Shown piece by piece: positions 7,582 through 16,106 of a stretch of 27,623 nt of DNA (position 1 is its first letter; the number at the start of each line of letters is the position of its first letter). The DNA is from Prevotella sp. UBA1705. GTDB taxonomy: Bacteria; Bacteroidota; Bacteroidia; Bacteroidales; Bacteroidaceae. The stretch is taken from contig DCJH01000018.1 of the NCBI GenBank assembly GCA_002317385.1, forward strand, positions 18,630-46,252. The letters run 5' to 3'. The notes under the pieces were generated by a model. That model was not told where the DNA came from. It saw only the letters and a program-made list of their open reading frames with translations, and searched no databases. Made by a program: the position numbers and the translations under genes.

Positions 7582-7956
7582 ATGAAGCTCCTGCACATAG
7601 ACCATCTTGTCATCACTACCCAAGACCTCGTCGCCTGTCTCCATTTCTACGTCGACCTCTTAGGCATGACCCATCAGAACCTGCATGGTCATCACAACCT
7701 CTTGTTCGGAAACTCGAAGATAAGCGTCCATCTCACGCCGGGAGAGTTTGCTCCCTGCGCTGCCCATCCAGCGTATGGCAGTCAGGATTTCTGTCTCATC
7801 GTCGACGATGTGGAGGCTGCCCTTCGCGAGATAGAGCAGGAAGGTTATCCCATGGTTCAAGGAATTGTGGATCGGAATGGGGCAAAAGGTCCTATCCGAA
7901 GCTTGTATCTCCGCGACCCAGACGGCAATCTGGTGGAGCTAAGCCAGTATGTTTAG
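7582..7956 (+). CDS. VOC (glyoxalase/dioxygenase-like) family protein
   Basis: A 124-residue single-domain vicinal-oxygen-chelate protein. It starts MKLLHIDHLVITTQDL, placing His8 at the usual metal position. The middle strand has 'KISVHL', then 'DFCLIVDDVEAALREI', and the end 'SLYLRDPDGNLVELSQ' supplies Glu119 as the last ligand. This size and the DPDGNLVE tail are common in small lyase- or resistance-type VOC proteins; the substrate cannot be told. The gene starts 32 nt after the HlyIII-like gene with no promoter visible. It is followed by a terminator that probably closes the whole plus-strand run from 3741. A much longer frame reaching back to 7114 overlaps the HlyIII gene and is not used. 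Confidence 0.88.
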   Translation: MKLLHIDHLVITTQDLVACLHFYVDLLGMTHQNLHGHHNLLFGNSKISVHLTPGEFAPCAAHPAYGSQDFCLIVDDVEAALREIEQEGYPMVQGIVDRNGAKGPIRSLYLRDPDGNLVELSQYV

Positions 7957-7960
7957 CGCT

Positions 7961-7986
7961 GTTTGAGCATTTCTCAAACGTTTTTT
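7961..7986 (+). terminator. Intrinsic terminator after the VOC gene
   Basis: A 7-bp stem GTTTGAG/CTCAAAC (7961-7967 and 7973-7979) with a 5-nt loop is followed by GTTTTTTC. It ends just before the stop codon of the converging AraC gene at 7988. Confidence 0.75.
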
Positions 7987-7987
7987 C

Positions 7988-8908
7988 TCATTCTTCTTCC
8001 ACCGCTACCGACTCCCCTTGATGGGTCGAAATGCGGTATTGTTTGGGCGAGATACCCACTATTTTTTTGAACAGTCGGGAGAAATAATAGCAGTCGTCGA
8101 TGCCAATCTTTCCGCAAACCTGATTGATTTTCATGTCGGTGGTCTCCAGAAGTTGGCACGCCTGCTTGATTTTCACCATATTGAAATAGTTGAGCGGCGA
8201 GTGTCCCGTGTTGTTCTTGAATATCAGTGAGAACTGTGAGACCGAGTAGCCCGTATATTCCGCCATCTGGTTCAGCGTGAGTTTCTTCTCCAGATTCTCG
8301 TTCATGAAGTCGATGGTAGCATTGACAATGCTCCGCTCCTCAATCCTTTCCTCCTTCTTGTGGTATCGCCTGAAGAGGTGCAGATAGCGGAATGTGGCCA
8401 GATAGTTGTAGAGCAGTATGCTGCTATAGCGCATATTGTCCAAATTGTAGCTGTCAGACAGCGTGAGGAAAATCTCCTCGAAAATCACGTTCCGGTCTGA
8501 AATCCGCGAGTCGCCACCCGGTATCACGTCTTGCGGCTCCCAGCAATCCTCGCCGAGGAGTGGCGCATTGGTCCCGGTGAAGTGCACCCAATAGATGGTC
8601 CATGGGTCGTTGTTGTTCGACGCATAGACGTGGGCCTCGTGCGAGGGAATAATGAAAAACTGGTTCTCGTGTATCTCATACTGATGCCGTTTCACCTTGT
8701 ACCACCCGCTTCCCTTAGCACAATAGATCAGGATATACTGCCCGATGGGGCTCATGCGCTCCCTGTAATGGTAGGAGGCATGGGGATAATAGCCTATATC
8801 GGTAATGTAGAGCTGTGCGAGCAGCGGGTCGTTCTCGGCCAGATTGCGAATCATCGACGGCAGGATGATGGAGCGCTCGCCGGTGAATCCTTCTCCTAAT
8901 TTGAGCAT
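7988..8908 (-). CDS. AraC-family transcriptional regulator
   Basis: A 306-residue regulator. The N-terminal ~150 residues are a cupin-type sensing domain ('YHYRERMSPIGQYILIYCAKGSGWYKVKR', 'IIPSHEAHVYASNNNDPWTIYWVHFTG'), as in regulators that bind sugars. Residues ~200-295 hold the double HTH: 'KLTLNQMAEYTGYSVSQFSLIFKNNTGHSP' and 'KINQVCGKIGIDDCYYFSRLFKKIVGISPKQYR'. The start at 8908 is chosen because the longer in-frame start at 8956 lies upstream of the -7 box at 8932-8939. It diverges from the sugar transporter at 9062 with 153 nt between, so it likely controls that gene and perhaps the DUF5107 gene after it. Ligand unknown; plant pentose or galactose-type sugars are possible. Confidence 0.93.
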   Translation of the reverse strand: MLKLGEGFTGERSIILPSMIRNLAENDPLLAQLYITDIGYYPHASYHYRERMSPIGQYILIYCAKGSGWYKVKRHQYEIHENQFFIIPSHEAHVYASNNNDPWTIYWVHFTGTNAPLLGEDCWEPQDVIPGGDSRISDRNVIFEEIFLTLSDSYNLDNMRYSSILLYNYLATFRYLHLFRRYHKKEERIEERSIVNATIDFMNENLEKKLTLNQMAEYTGYSVSQFSLIFKNNTGHSPLNYFNMVKIKQACQLLETTDMKINQVCGKIGIDDCYYFSRLFKKIVGISPKQYRISTHQGESVAVEEE

Positions 8909-8931
8909 GATAGATGGTTTTGATGACGATG

Positions 8932-8939
8932 CAAATATA
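8932..8939 (-). promoter_or_regulatory. -7 box of the AraC regulator gene
   Basis: TATATTTG on the minus strand, 23 nt upstream of the chosen ATG. No convincing -33 box at the usual distance. Confidence 0.5.
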
Positions 8940-9016
8940 CGAATTAAAATCAACAATCGTAATTTTATCCATCTATTTGACTCAAAAGTTCTATTTCAGA
9001 CCTATCGGAGATTGCT

Positions 9017-9024
9017 TAACTTTG
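9017..9024 (+). promoter_or_regulatory. -7 box of the sugar transporter gene
   Basis: TAACTTTG followed by GC. The weak upstream element suggests activator dependence, which would fit the divergent AraC gene (inference). The in-frame GTG at 9029 would sit at the transcription start, so the ATG at 9062 is preferred. Confidence 0.6.
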
Positions 9025-9061
9025 CAGCGTGAACACCTCGAAACCATCAAATAATCACTAT

Positions 9062-10474
9062 ATGGAGACATTCAATCGACGATTTATCTATTTCATTTGC
9101 CTCGTCTCGGCCATGGGCGGACTGCTCTTCGGCTACGACTGGGTGGTCATCGGAGGTGCCAAACCCTTCTATGAACTCTACTTTGGCATCTCTCAGAGCG
9201 CCTCTATGCAGGGACTGGCCATGTCGGTTGCCCTCTTGGGCTGCATGATAGGAGCCATGCTCTGCGGCACGCTGGCCGACAGGATAGGGCGCAAGCGACT
9301 GCTCATTGTGGCCTCGCTCATTTTCCTGCTCTCGTCGTGGGCGGTGGGTGCAGCCCATGTTTTCTCCATCTTTTTGGTGTCGAGGTTCGTGTGTGGCATA
9401 GGCATCGGACTGGCTTCGGGCCTGTCGCCCATGTATATTGCCGAGGTTGCGCCCACGTCGGTGCGCGGCAGATTGGTGTCGCTCAACCAGCTCACCATCG
9501 TCATAGGCATTCTCGCGGCTCAGATAACCAACTGGCTCATTGCCGATGCCATACCCGCCGGATTCACGCCAGCCCAGATTGCCGCCTCATGGAATGGGCA
9601 GATGGCGTGGCGCTGGATGTTCTGGGCGGCCATTGTACCGTCGAGCCTGTTCTTCATCCTCTCGCTCTTTATCCCCGAGAGTCCCCGCTGGCTCACGCTG
9701 AAAGGGCGCGACGATGAGGCCACGTCTATCTTGCAGCGCATCGGCGGCACGGCCTACGCCATCGCAGAGATAGCCGACATCCAGGCTTCCCGCGCCGCAG
9801 CCCACGAGCAGGGCGGCCTGCGGCTATTGCTGGCCAAGCCTTTTCGCAAGGTGCTCATCATCGGCATTGTCATCGCTTTCTTCCAGCAGTGGTGCGGAAC
9901 CAATGTCATTTTCAACTATGCGCAGGAGATATTCCAGTCGGCCGGCTATCAGATTGGCGACGTACTCTTCAATATTGTGGTCACCGGCATAGCCAATCTC
10001 GTGTTCACCTTCGTGGCCATCTATACCGTAGACCGCTGGGGACGCAGGGCGCTCATGATGCTGGGTGCCGGCGGATTGTGCGGCATCTACCTCATTCTCG
10101 GCACTTGCTACTATTTCCATGTATCCGGATGGTTCATGATAGTGCTGGTGGTGGCTGCCATTGCCTGCTATGCCATGACCCTCGGGCCGTGCACCTGGGT
10201 ACTCCTGGCCGAGATATTCCCCAACCGCATCCGTGCGGCAGCCGTAGCCACCAGCACCTTTGCGTTGTGGGTGGGCAGCAGCACGCTCACCTATACCTTT
10301 CCTCTGCTCAACAAGTCGCTGGGCAGTTACGGCACATTCTGGATCTATAGCGCGGTGTGTCTGTTGGGATTTATCTTCATGCTCAGGATGCTACCCGAGA
10401 CCAAAGGCCGTAGCCTGGAGGAACTCGAAAAGCAACTCTGTCCGGATATTTCCGGTGAGTCGGAGGAAGCCTGA
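9062..10474 (+). CDS. Sugar-porter MFS transporter (XylE/GLUT type)
   Basis: A 470-residue, twelve-helix inner-membrane transporter, probably a sugar/proton symporter. Sugar-porter signatures are all present: 'LADRIGRKRLL' between helices 2 and 3, 'SPMYIAEVAPTSVRGRLVSL' after helix 4, 'PESPRWL' at the end of helix 6, 'DRWGRRALM' between helices 8 and 9, and 'PETKGRSLEELE' at the C-terminus. 'QQWCGTNVIFNYAQEIF' in helix 7 corresponds to the QQxxGxNxxxYY sugar-binding motif. The helix 5-6 loop insert (residues ~150-185) is as in XylE. It is divergent from the AraC gene and followed on the same strand by the DUF5107-TPR gene. The transported sugar cannot be read from the sequence. Confidence 0.95.
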   Translation: METFNRRFIYFICLVSAMGGLLFGYDWVVIGGAKPFYELYFGISQSASMQGLAMSVALLGCMIGAMLCGTLADRIGRKRLLIVASLIFLLSSWAVGAAHVFSIFLVSRFVCGIGIGLASGLSPMYIAEVAPTSVRGRLVSLNQLTIVIGILAAQITNWLIADAIPAGFTPAQIAASWNGQMAWRWMFWAAIVPSSLFFILSLFIPESPRWLTLKGRDDEATSILQRIGGTAYAIAEIADIQASRAAAHEQGGLRLLLAKPFRKVLIIGIVIAFFQQWCGTNVIFNYAQEIFQSAGYQIGDVLFNIVVTGIANLVFTFVAIYTVDRWGRRALMMLGAGGLCGIYLILGTCYYFHVSGWFMIVLVVAAIACYAMTLGPCTWVLLAEIFPNRIRAAAVATSTFALWVGSSTLTYTFPLLNKSLGSYGTFWIYSAVCLLGFIFMLRMLPETKGRSLEELEKQLCPDISGESEEA

Positions 10475-10503
10475 GCCCGACTGGTCTGACCAAGTCCGAC
10501 CTA

Positions 10504-10546
10504 TCTGATAAAAACCAATGATTTATCTTATCCTCTGATTATCAGA
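10504..10546. other. Inverted repeat after the transporter gene
   Basis: TCTGATAA (10504-10511) and TTATCAGA (10539-10546) form perfect 8-bp arms 27 nt apart. It could be a weak terminator or operator; there is no T-tract. Confidence 0.3.
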
Positions 10547-10614
10547 TTCTCACATCGGTAAGTTAGAGTAAATATCAACAAGAATATTTCATCATCATCA
10601 GCCCATATCCTCAA

Positions 10615-10690
10615 GGCGCTGCGATAAGGTAGTAATCGCAGCGAGATTAGTACCTTATTGCGCGACGATTACTACCTATTCGCCAAGCGA
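10615..10690. repeat. Intergenic palindromic repeat, copy A (GGTAGTAATCG family)
   Basis: GGTAGTAATCG (10628-10638) is mirrored perfectly by CGATTACTACC (10666-10676), with a variant GATTAGTACCTTAT between. The same 11-mer and the GATTAGTACCT word recur at 18241-18290, also between genes. It lies in the 343-nt gap between the transporter and DUF5107 genes, which holds no convincing gene. Confidence 0.6.
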
Positions 10691-10817
10691 AAAGGTACTG
10701 AAGGCAAAGTCCTCCTGTGGTGTCAAGATTTATACAAGTATTTTGTAGCATCTTGTGGCAGTGGCTTAGCCGATAGGAACAGCATGTGGCTGAATCAAAA
10801 CAGCAATCTATAAGACA

Positions 10818-13800
10818 ATGGTAAAAGCGTGGAAAGAGGCAGTGACAATCCCTACCTATGAGATAGGGGCTGCCGAGAAGAACCCTATTTTTTTGGAAAA
10901 CAGGGTATATCAAGGGTCGAGCGGAGTGGTCTATCCCTATCCGGTCGTCGAGAAAATCAGCGACAAGCCCACCGATCATGTGTGGAATGCCGTGTGGTTG
11001 GAGAACGAATACATCCTCGTGATGATACTCCCCGAGCTGGGCGGACGTGTGCAGTATGCTTACGATAAGATCAAGCAGCGCCCGTTTGTCTACTACAACC
11101 ACGTCATCAAACCCGCCCTGGTGGGTCTCACCGGGCCGTGGATCAGCGGTGGCATCGAGTTCAACTGGCCTCAGCACCACCGTCCGAGCACCTATCTGCC
11201 CGTCGATTCGACCATCGAGGAGAACGAGGACGGCTCGGTCACGGTATGGGTCAACGAGTATGAGCGCATGTTCCATCAGAAGGGTGCGGCCGGATTCACG
11301 CTCCGCCCCGGCTGTGCCTATCTCGAAATCAAGGGCCGACTCTACAACGGCACCAGTCTGCCGCAGACCTTCCTGTGGTGGGCCAATCCTGCCGTGGCGG
11401 TCAACGATCACTATCAGAGCGTCTTCCCGCAAGACATCAATGCCGTGTTCGACCATGGCAAGCGGGCCGTGAGCAGCTTCCCCATCGCCACCGGCACCTA
11501 TTATAAGATGGACTATTCGGCCGGCGTAGACATCTCCAACTACAAGAATATCAAGGTGCCCACATCGTATATGGGCGTCAATTCGAGGTTCAACTTCGAG
11601 GGTGGCTATGAGAACGACACCCGTGCGGGTATGCTCCATGTGGCCAGTCACCATGTGTCGCCGGGCAAGAAGCAGTGGACCTGGGGCAACGGCGACTTCG
11701 GACAGGCCTGGGATCGCAATCTCACTGATGCCGACGGCCCCTACATCGAGCTCATGGCGGGCGTGTTTACAGAGAACCAACCCGACTTCTCGTGGCTCAT
11801 GCCCTACGAGGAGAAGCGCTTCACGCAGTATTTCATGCCCTATCGAGAGCTCGGCATTGTGAAGAATGCCACCAAGGATCTCATGATGAACATCGAGGTC
11901 GAAGGCGGCAAGGCCCTGCTCAAAGTGTTCGCCACGAGCAGTCAGCACGTGCGGCTGGTGCTCCGAAGCGATGCAGGCGAGGTGTTTCTCGACCGGGTGG
12001 TCGACATCGACCCCACCCAGTTGTTTGCCGAATCGGTAGACGTCAAGGGCAGCCCGATACACCATCTCACCTTCGTGGTGGAGCAGGCGCGCGAGGTGCC
12101 GGCCTATATCCGGCAGACTCCGCTGCTCACCTGGCATGCCGAGCCCGACGAGATTCGCCCCATTCCCGACCCGGCAGAGGCGGCGCTGCTGCCCCATGAG
12201 ATCAAGACCAACGAGCAACTCTACCTCACCGGGCTCCATCTGGAGCAATATCGGCATGCCACCTACAATCCAGTGGACTACTACGAGGAGGGCCTGCGAC
12301 GCGATCCGATGGACTATCGGTGCAACAATGCGCTGGGACGGTGGTACATTCGCAAGTGCCTTTTCGCCAAGGCCGAGCCTTATCTGCGCACGGCCGTGGC
12401 GGTGTTGAAGAAGCGCAATCCCAATCCCTACGACGGCGAACCGCTGTTCAATCTGGCTCTTGCGCTCAAATTTCAGTCGCGTTTGGACGAAGCTTACGAG
12501 CTGTTCTGGAAGTCTACATGGAATGCTGCCTGGCAGGATGCGGGCTTCTTCGAGTGCGCCCGCGTGTCGGTGGCACAGCATCGACTGGCCGATGCCTTGG
12601 AGGAAATAGAGAGTTGCCTGGTGCGCAACGCCCACAACCACAAGGCGTTGGCTCTGAAGGTGGCCATCCTGCGGTTGCTCGACCGGCACGAGGAGGCCAT
12701 TGCTCTGGCGGAGAAGAGTCTCGAAATAGACCTGTTCAACTATGGCTGTCGATTCGAACTCTATCTGCTCACGGGCAATGAGGCGGCTTTGTCGCAACTG
12801 AAGTCGCTGCTGCACGGTGAGCCAAACAACTATGATGAGCTGGCGCTCGACTATGCCAATGCCGGTCTGCAGGCCGAGTCTCTGCAGGTGTGGGATATGG
12901 CGGTAGGCGAGGGAGCTACCTCGCCCATGACCTATTATTATATGGGATGGGTGGGACGCCTGGGTGCTTTTCGGCTCGGTGAGCAGGCTTGTCCCGACTA
13001 TTGCTTCCCCAACCGGGCGGAAGCGGTGCTTGCCCTGCAGGCGGCCCTGGCCTTCAATGCAGAGGATGCGCGCGCCAACTACTATCTGGGATGCCTTTTC
13101 TATGCCAACAGGCAGTATGAGTCGGCCCACGTCCACTGGGCGTCGTCGGCCCGTCTCGATCCCGATTATCCCACGGTGTGGCGCAATCTGGCGCTCTATC
13201 AGTTCAACAAGAAGCAGCAATCTCAGCAGGCGGTGGAGAGCATGGAGCGTGCCTTCGGCCTCAATCTCGCCGATGCGCGGGTGCTGATGGAGCTCGACCA
13301 GCTCTACAAGCGGCTGGGTACCGACCCTGACGAGCGCTTGGCCCGATTGCAGAAATACGGCCATCTCGTGGCCGAGCGCGACGATTTGCTGTTGGAGAAG
13401 ATTACGTTGCTCAACCAGACAGGGCGCTTTGCCGAGGCCATGACGCTGCTCGATGCCCACCAGTTCCACCCCTGGGAGGGCGGCGAAGGCAAGGTGAGTG
13501 GTCAGTATCAGTATTCGCGGGTGGAGCTTGCCAAGGTGGCCTTGGTGGAGCAGCGCTGGGATGAGGCCATCGGCTACCTTGAAGAGTGCCTCGTCTATCC
13601 CCATCATCTGGGCGAAGGACGACTGGAAAATGCACAGGAAAACGATTTCTATTATCTTCTGGGCTGTGCCTACGAGGGAAAAGGAGAGCCTGAACGGGCT
13701 GAGGAAAACTGGAAAAAGGCCACTTTTGGGCCGCAGGAGCCGGCGGCTGCACTCTATTACAACGATGCCAAACCCGACAAAATATTCTATCAGGGCTTGG

Positions 13801-14108
13801 CTCTCTTGAAGTTAGGACGGCGTGACGAGGCCAACGGAAGGTTCTTCAAGCTCATCAATTTCGGCAAGAATCATCTGTTCGACCATGTGGTCATGGACTA
13901 TTTCGCCGTGTCTTTGCCCGACCTCCAGATATGGGAGGGCGACCTCGACCGGCAGAATGTCATCCATTGCAAGTATATGTTGGCCTTGGGTTACTACGGA
14001 TTGGGCGACACCCGGCATGCGTTTCGCTATCTCGATGAAGCCCAATCCTTAGACCGTAACCATTTGTGTATCAGTTGTTTCAGGAGTCTGATTGAGAAGA
14101 AACTGTAA
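10818..14108 (+). CDS. DUF5107 domain protein with C-terminal tetratricopeptide repeats
   Basis: A 1096-residue protein without signal peptide. Residues ~1-440 form the DUF5107 domain ('VYQGSSGVVYPYPVVEKI', 'LPELGGRVQYAYDK', 'GLTGPWISGGIEFNWPQHHRP', 'TFLWWANPAV'), whose pattern resembles the galactose-mutarotase-like beta-sandwich fold, suggesting carbohydrate binding or processing (inference). Residues ~470-1095 are helical TPR-type repeats ('AKAEPYLRTAVAVLKKRNPNPYDGEPLFNLALALKFQSRLDEAYELF', 'YYLLGCAYEGKGEPERAEENWKKATF'). In family context such genes often sit beside sugar transporters, as here. The ATG at 10818 has no visible promoter box; cotranscription with the transporter is possible across the repeat-bearing gap. 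It converges on the purine permease, with the 3' ends eight bases apart. A 986-codon open frame antisense to it is a by-product of codon usage. Confidence 0.9.
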   Translation: MVKAWKEAVTIPTYEIGAAEKNPIFLENRVYQGSSGVVYPYPVVEKISDKPTDHVWNAVWLENEYILVMILPELGGRVQYAYDKIKQRPFVYYNHVIKPALVGLTGPWISGGIEFNWPQHHRPSTYLPVDSTIEENEDGSVTVWVNEYERMFHQKGAAGFTLRPGCAYLEIKGRLYNGTSLPQTFLWWANPAVAVNDHYQSVFPQDINAVFDHGKRAVSSFPIATGTYYKMDYSAGVDISNYKNIKVPTSYMGVNSRFNFEGGYENDTRAGMLHVASHHVSPGKKQWTWGNGDFGQAWDRNLTDADGPYIELMAGVFTENQPDFSWLMPYEEKRFTQYFMPYRELGIVKNATKDLMMNIEVEGGKALLKVFATSSQHVRLVLRSDAGEVFLDRVVDIDPTQLFAESVDVKGSPIHHLTFVVEQAREVPAYIRQTPLLTWHAEPDEIRPIPDPAEAALLPHEIKTNEQLYLTGLHLEQYRHATYNPVDYYEEGLRRDPMDYRCNNALGRWYIRKCLFAKAEPYLRTAVAVLKKRNPNPYDGEPLFNLALALKFQSRLDEAYELFWKSTWNAAWQDAGFFECARVSVAQHRLADALEEIESCLVRNAHNHKALALKVAILRLLDRHEEAIALAEKSLEIDLFNYGCRFELYLLTGNEAALSQLKSLLHGEPNNYDELALDYANAGLQAESLQVWDMAVGEGATSPMTYYYMGWVGRLGAFRLGEQACPDYCFPNRAEAVLALQAALAFNAEDARANYYLGCLFYANRQYESAHVHWASSARLDPDYPTVWRNLALYQFNKKQQSQQAVESMERAFGLNLADARVLMELDQLYKRLGTDPDERLARLQKYGHLVAERDDLLLEKITLLNQTGRFAEAMTLLDAHQFHPWEGGEGKVSGQYQYSRVELAKVALVEQRWDEAIGYLEECLVYPHHLGEGRLENAQENDFYYLLGCAYEGKGEPERAEENWKKATFGPQEPAAALYYNDAKPDKIFYQGLALLKLGRRDEANGRFFKLINFGKNHLFDHVVMDYFAVSLPDLQIWEGDLDRQNVIHCKYMLALGYYGLGDTRHAFRYLDEAQSLDRNHLCISCFRSLIEKKL

Positions 14109-14122
14109 GTTTCTTCTCAATC
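14090..14122. terminator. Bidirectional hairpin spanning both converging stop codons
   Basis: A perfect 15-bp inverted repeat (14090-14104 and 14108-14122) with a GTA loop contains the last codons of the DUF5107 gene and both stop codons (14106-14108 plus strand, 14117-14119 minus strand). TTTAAT follows on the plus strand; the minus-strand tail lacks a T-run. Confidence 0.65.
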
Positions 14123-15460
14123 TTTAATCCTAATCAGTGCGTTGGCAACTATCGCGGCCAGTCCGCCAGTGGTAATTCCGCTGGAGAATATGCTCCGGAT
14201 AATCTCTGGCATCTTATCCAGAATGTTGGGCACAAGCTCCACACTCAGGCCCAACGAGAAGCTGATGGCCATCACCAGCACGGCCTTTCGGTCAATCTTC
14301 GTGGCCGCGATGATCTTGATTCCGGCAGCGGCCACCGTACCAAACATGAGCAATGTTGCTCCGCCGAGCACGCTGTCGGGGATCAAGGAGAACAGTTGGC
14401 CCACCACGGGAAATAGTCCGAGGATGAACAGGGCGCCCGCAATGAAGTAGCCCACGTAGCGGCTGGCCACGCCGGTGAGCTGTATCATGCCATTGTTCTG
14501 GGCGAAGATGGAGTTGGGGAAAGAGTTGAACACGCCGGCAAGAAACGAATTAAAGCCGTCGGCGAGGATGCCTCCCTGGGCCCGTTTCATGAAGACCGGA
14601 CCCTCCACAGGCTGTCCGGAGATGAGCGAGTTGGCCGTGATGTCGCCAAAAGCCTCCACCGCCGTCACCAGATAGATAAGTCCCATGGCGATGATAGAGC
14701 CCGGATCAAGGCGCAATCCGTACTTGAACGGTGTAGGGATGTTGAGCGATTGGGCACCTGATATCTGCGAGAAGTCGATCATTCCAAGGGCGTACGCTGC
14801 TACGCATCCGATGATAAGCCCCAGCACAATGGACCCCATGCGCAGATAACGGTTGCTCGAACGGTTGAAGAAGATGATGCAGACGAGCACCAACAGGGCC
14901 AGTCCGAGATGGGCCATTGATCCGAAACTGCCGGCGTCCATGGCTTTCTGTCCGCCTCCGCACGAGTTGATGCCGGCCTTGATGAGGCACATTCCGATGA
15001 GACTTACCACGATACCCGACACCAATGGAGTGATGATCTTGCGGGTGTAGGGCAGTAATCGGCTCACCGCCATCTCCACAACCGAGGCCAGCATGCATGC
15101 TCCGAAGATGTAGCTCAGTGCCATATGCACATTCATCTTGCCCCCAACCATGCCCAACATGCCTGCTCCGATGATGGGACTGATAAACGAAAACGAGGTG
15201 CCCTGGATGCAAAGCAGTCCTGTTCCGATGGGGCCGAAGCGCCGACACTGTATGAATGTGGCGATGCCCGACACGAAAAGCGACATCGAAACGAGGTAGC
15301 CCGTGGTGCTTAAATCAAATCGAAGCGCCGAGCTGATGATGAGAGGAGGGGTGATGATGGCCACGAAGATGGCCAGAAGATGCTGCAATGCGGCAAACAA
15401 TGTCTCTCTGAGGGGTGGCCTGTCGTACAGGCCGTAGATGAGTTCCTTGCTCTCTTCCAT
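14117..15460 (-). CDS. NCS2-family xanthine/uracil permease
   Basis: A 447-residue inner-membrane nucleobase transporter with about 14 helices, importing xanthine or uracil with protons. The NCS2 signature QNNGMIQLTGVASR is present at about 320-333, and 'VEAFGDITANSLISGQ' carries the conserved Glu of helix 8. The ATG at 15460 is chosen because the preceding 55 codons in this frame are arginine-rich, overlap the xpt gene and do not belong to the family. It begins 8 nt after the xpt stop codon, the same pairing as the xpt-pbuX operon of Bacillus, so xanthine is the more likely substrate (inference); a pbuX name would be reasonable but uracil cannot be excluded. Confidence 0.93.
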   Translation of the reverse strand: MEESKELIYGLYDRPPLRETLFAALQHLLAIFVAIITPPLIISSALRFDLSTTGYLVSMSLFVSGIATFIQCRRFGPIGTGLLCIQGTSFSFISPIIGAGMLGMVGGKMNVHMALSYIFGACMLASVVEMAVSRLLPYTRKIITPLVSGIVVSLIGMCLIKAGINSCGGGQKAMDAGSFGSMAHLGLALLVLVCIIFFNRSSNRYLRMGSIVLGLIIGCVAAYALGMIDFSQISGAQSLNIPTPFKYGLRLDPGSIIAMGLIYLVTAVEAFGDITANSLISGQPVEGPVFMKRAQGGILADGFNSFLAGVFNSFPNSIFAQNNGMIQLTGVASRYVGYFIAGALFILGLFPVVGQLFSLIPDSVLGGATLLMFGTVAAAGIKIIAATKIDRKAVLVMAISFSLGLSVELVPNILDKMPEIIRSIFSSGITTGGLAAIVANALIRIKD

Positions 15461-15468
15461 GTCGGGAA

Positions 15469-16038
15469 TTAGTCTTTGAGCTTGATTTGACAGTTGTCTA
15501 ACGACTCCACCACGGCGAGACTCTCCACTCTGATGCCCAGGCTCTCCAGCACGTCGCGCCCATGCTGGAACGACTTCTCGATGATGAAGCCCATGCCTTC
15601 GAGTTTGGCGCCTGCCTGCTGGCACAGGTCTACGATGCCCTTGGCGGCATTGCCGTTGGCCAGGAAGTCGTCGATGAAGATCACTCTATCCTGAGATGAG
15701 AGATACTCCTTGGAGACAACGACATCGTAGTTGCGCTGTTTGGTAAACGAAAAAACCGTCGTCGATAGCATATTGTCCATCGTCGACGGTTTCTTTTTCT
15801 TGGCAAAGACCACGGGAACGTCCAGCAGAAGGCCCACCATGACGGCCGGCGCGATGCCGCTTGCCTCAATCGTAATGATCTTGGTAATATTGGAAGATGC
15901 AAAACGGCGTATGAATTCCACCGCAACTTGCCGCATCAGATTGGGGTCCATCTGATGATTTACAAAACTGTCTACCTTGAGAATTCCCCCTGGAAGACTC
16001 TTTCCATCCCTGAGAATGCGCTCTTTTAATGCTTTCAT
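15469..16038 (-). CDS. xpt: Xanthine phosphoribosyltransferase
   Basis: Salvages xanthine with PRPP to XMP in the cytoplasm. The 189-residue protein starts MKALKERI and has the Xpt-specific 'LKVDSFVNHQMDPNLM', 'IEASGIAPAVM' and the PRPP-binding loop VIFIDDFLANGNAAKG. 'KKKKPSTM' in the middle is also family-typical. A second ATG directly before this one (16039-16041) could serve as start. It leads a two-gene unit with the permease. Only about 15 nt of leader separate the predicted transcription start from the ATG, so there is no room for the guanine riboswitch that controls the Bacillus operon. Confidence 0.96.
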   Translation of the reverse strand: MKALKERILRDGKSLPGGILKVDSFVNHQMDPNLMRQVAVEFIRRFASSNITKIITIEASGIAPAVMVGLLLDVPVVFAKKKKPSTMDNMLSTTVFSFTKQRNYDVVVSKEYLSSQDRVIFIDDFLANGNAAKGIVDLCQQAGAKLEGMGFIIEKSFQHGRDVLESLGIRVESLAVVESLDNCQIKLKD

Positions 16039-16059
16039 CATGTATTTCTATTAATGGTG

Positions 16060-16067
16060 CAAAAGTA
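16060..16067 (-). promoter_or_regulatory. -7 box of the xpt operon
   Basis: TACTTTTG followed by C on the minus strand, about 20 nt upstream of the xpt start. No clear -33 box. Confidence 0.6.
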
Positions 16068-16106
16068 CAAAAAAAGCTGCAGAAAGCGGAGGAAGGTATG
16101 GATTAA

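Noticed and set aside
10647..13607. 986-codon open frame antisense to the DUF5107-TPR gene
   Set aside because: It is rich in His, Arg, Leu and Gly with no recognisable domain, and lies opposite a gene with clear domains. Long antisense frames arise from the GC-rich codon use of the real gene.
15461..15625. N-terminal extension of the purine permease
   Set aside because: Arg-rich, overlaps xpt, and has no counterpart in NCS2 transporters.
16042..16106. Guanine riboswitch ahead of xpt-permease
   Set aside because: Only 65 nt separate the genes and the -7 box leaves ~15 nt of leader, with no purine-aptamer core.
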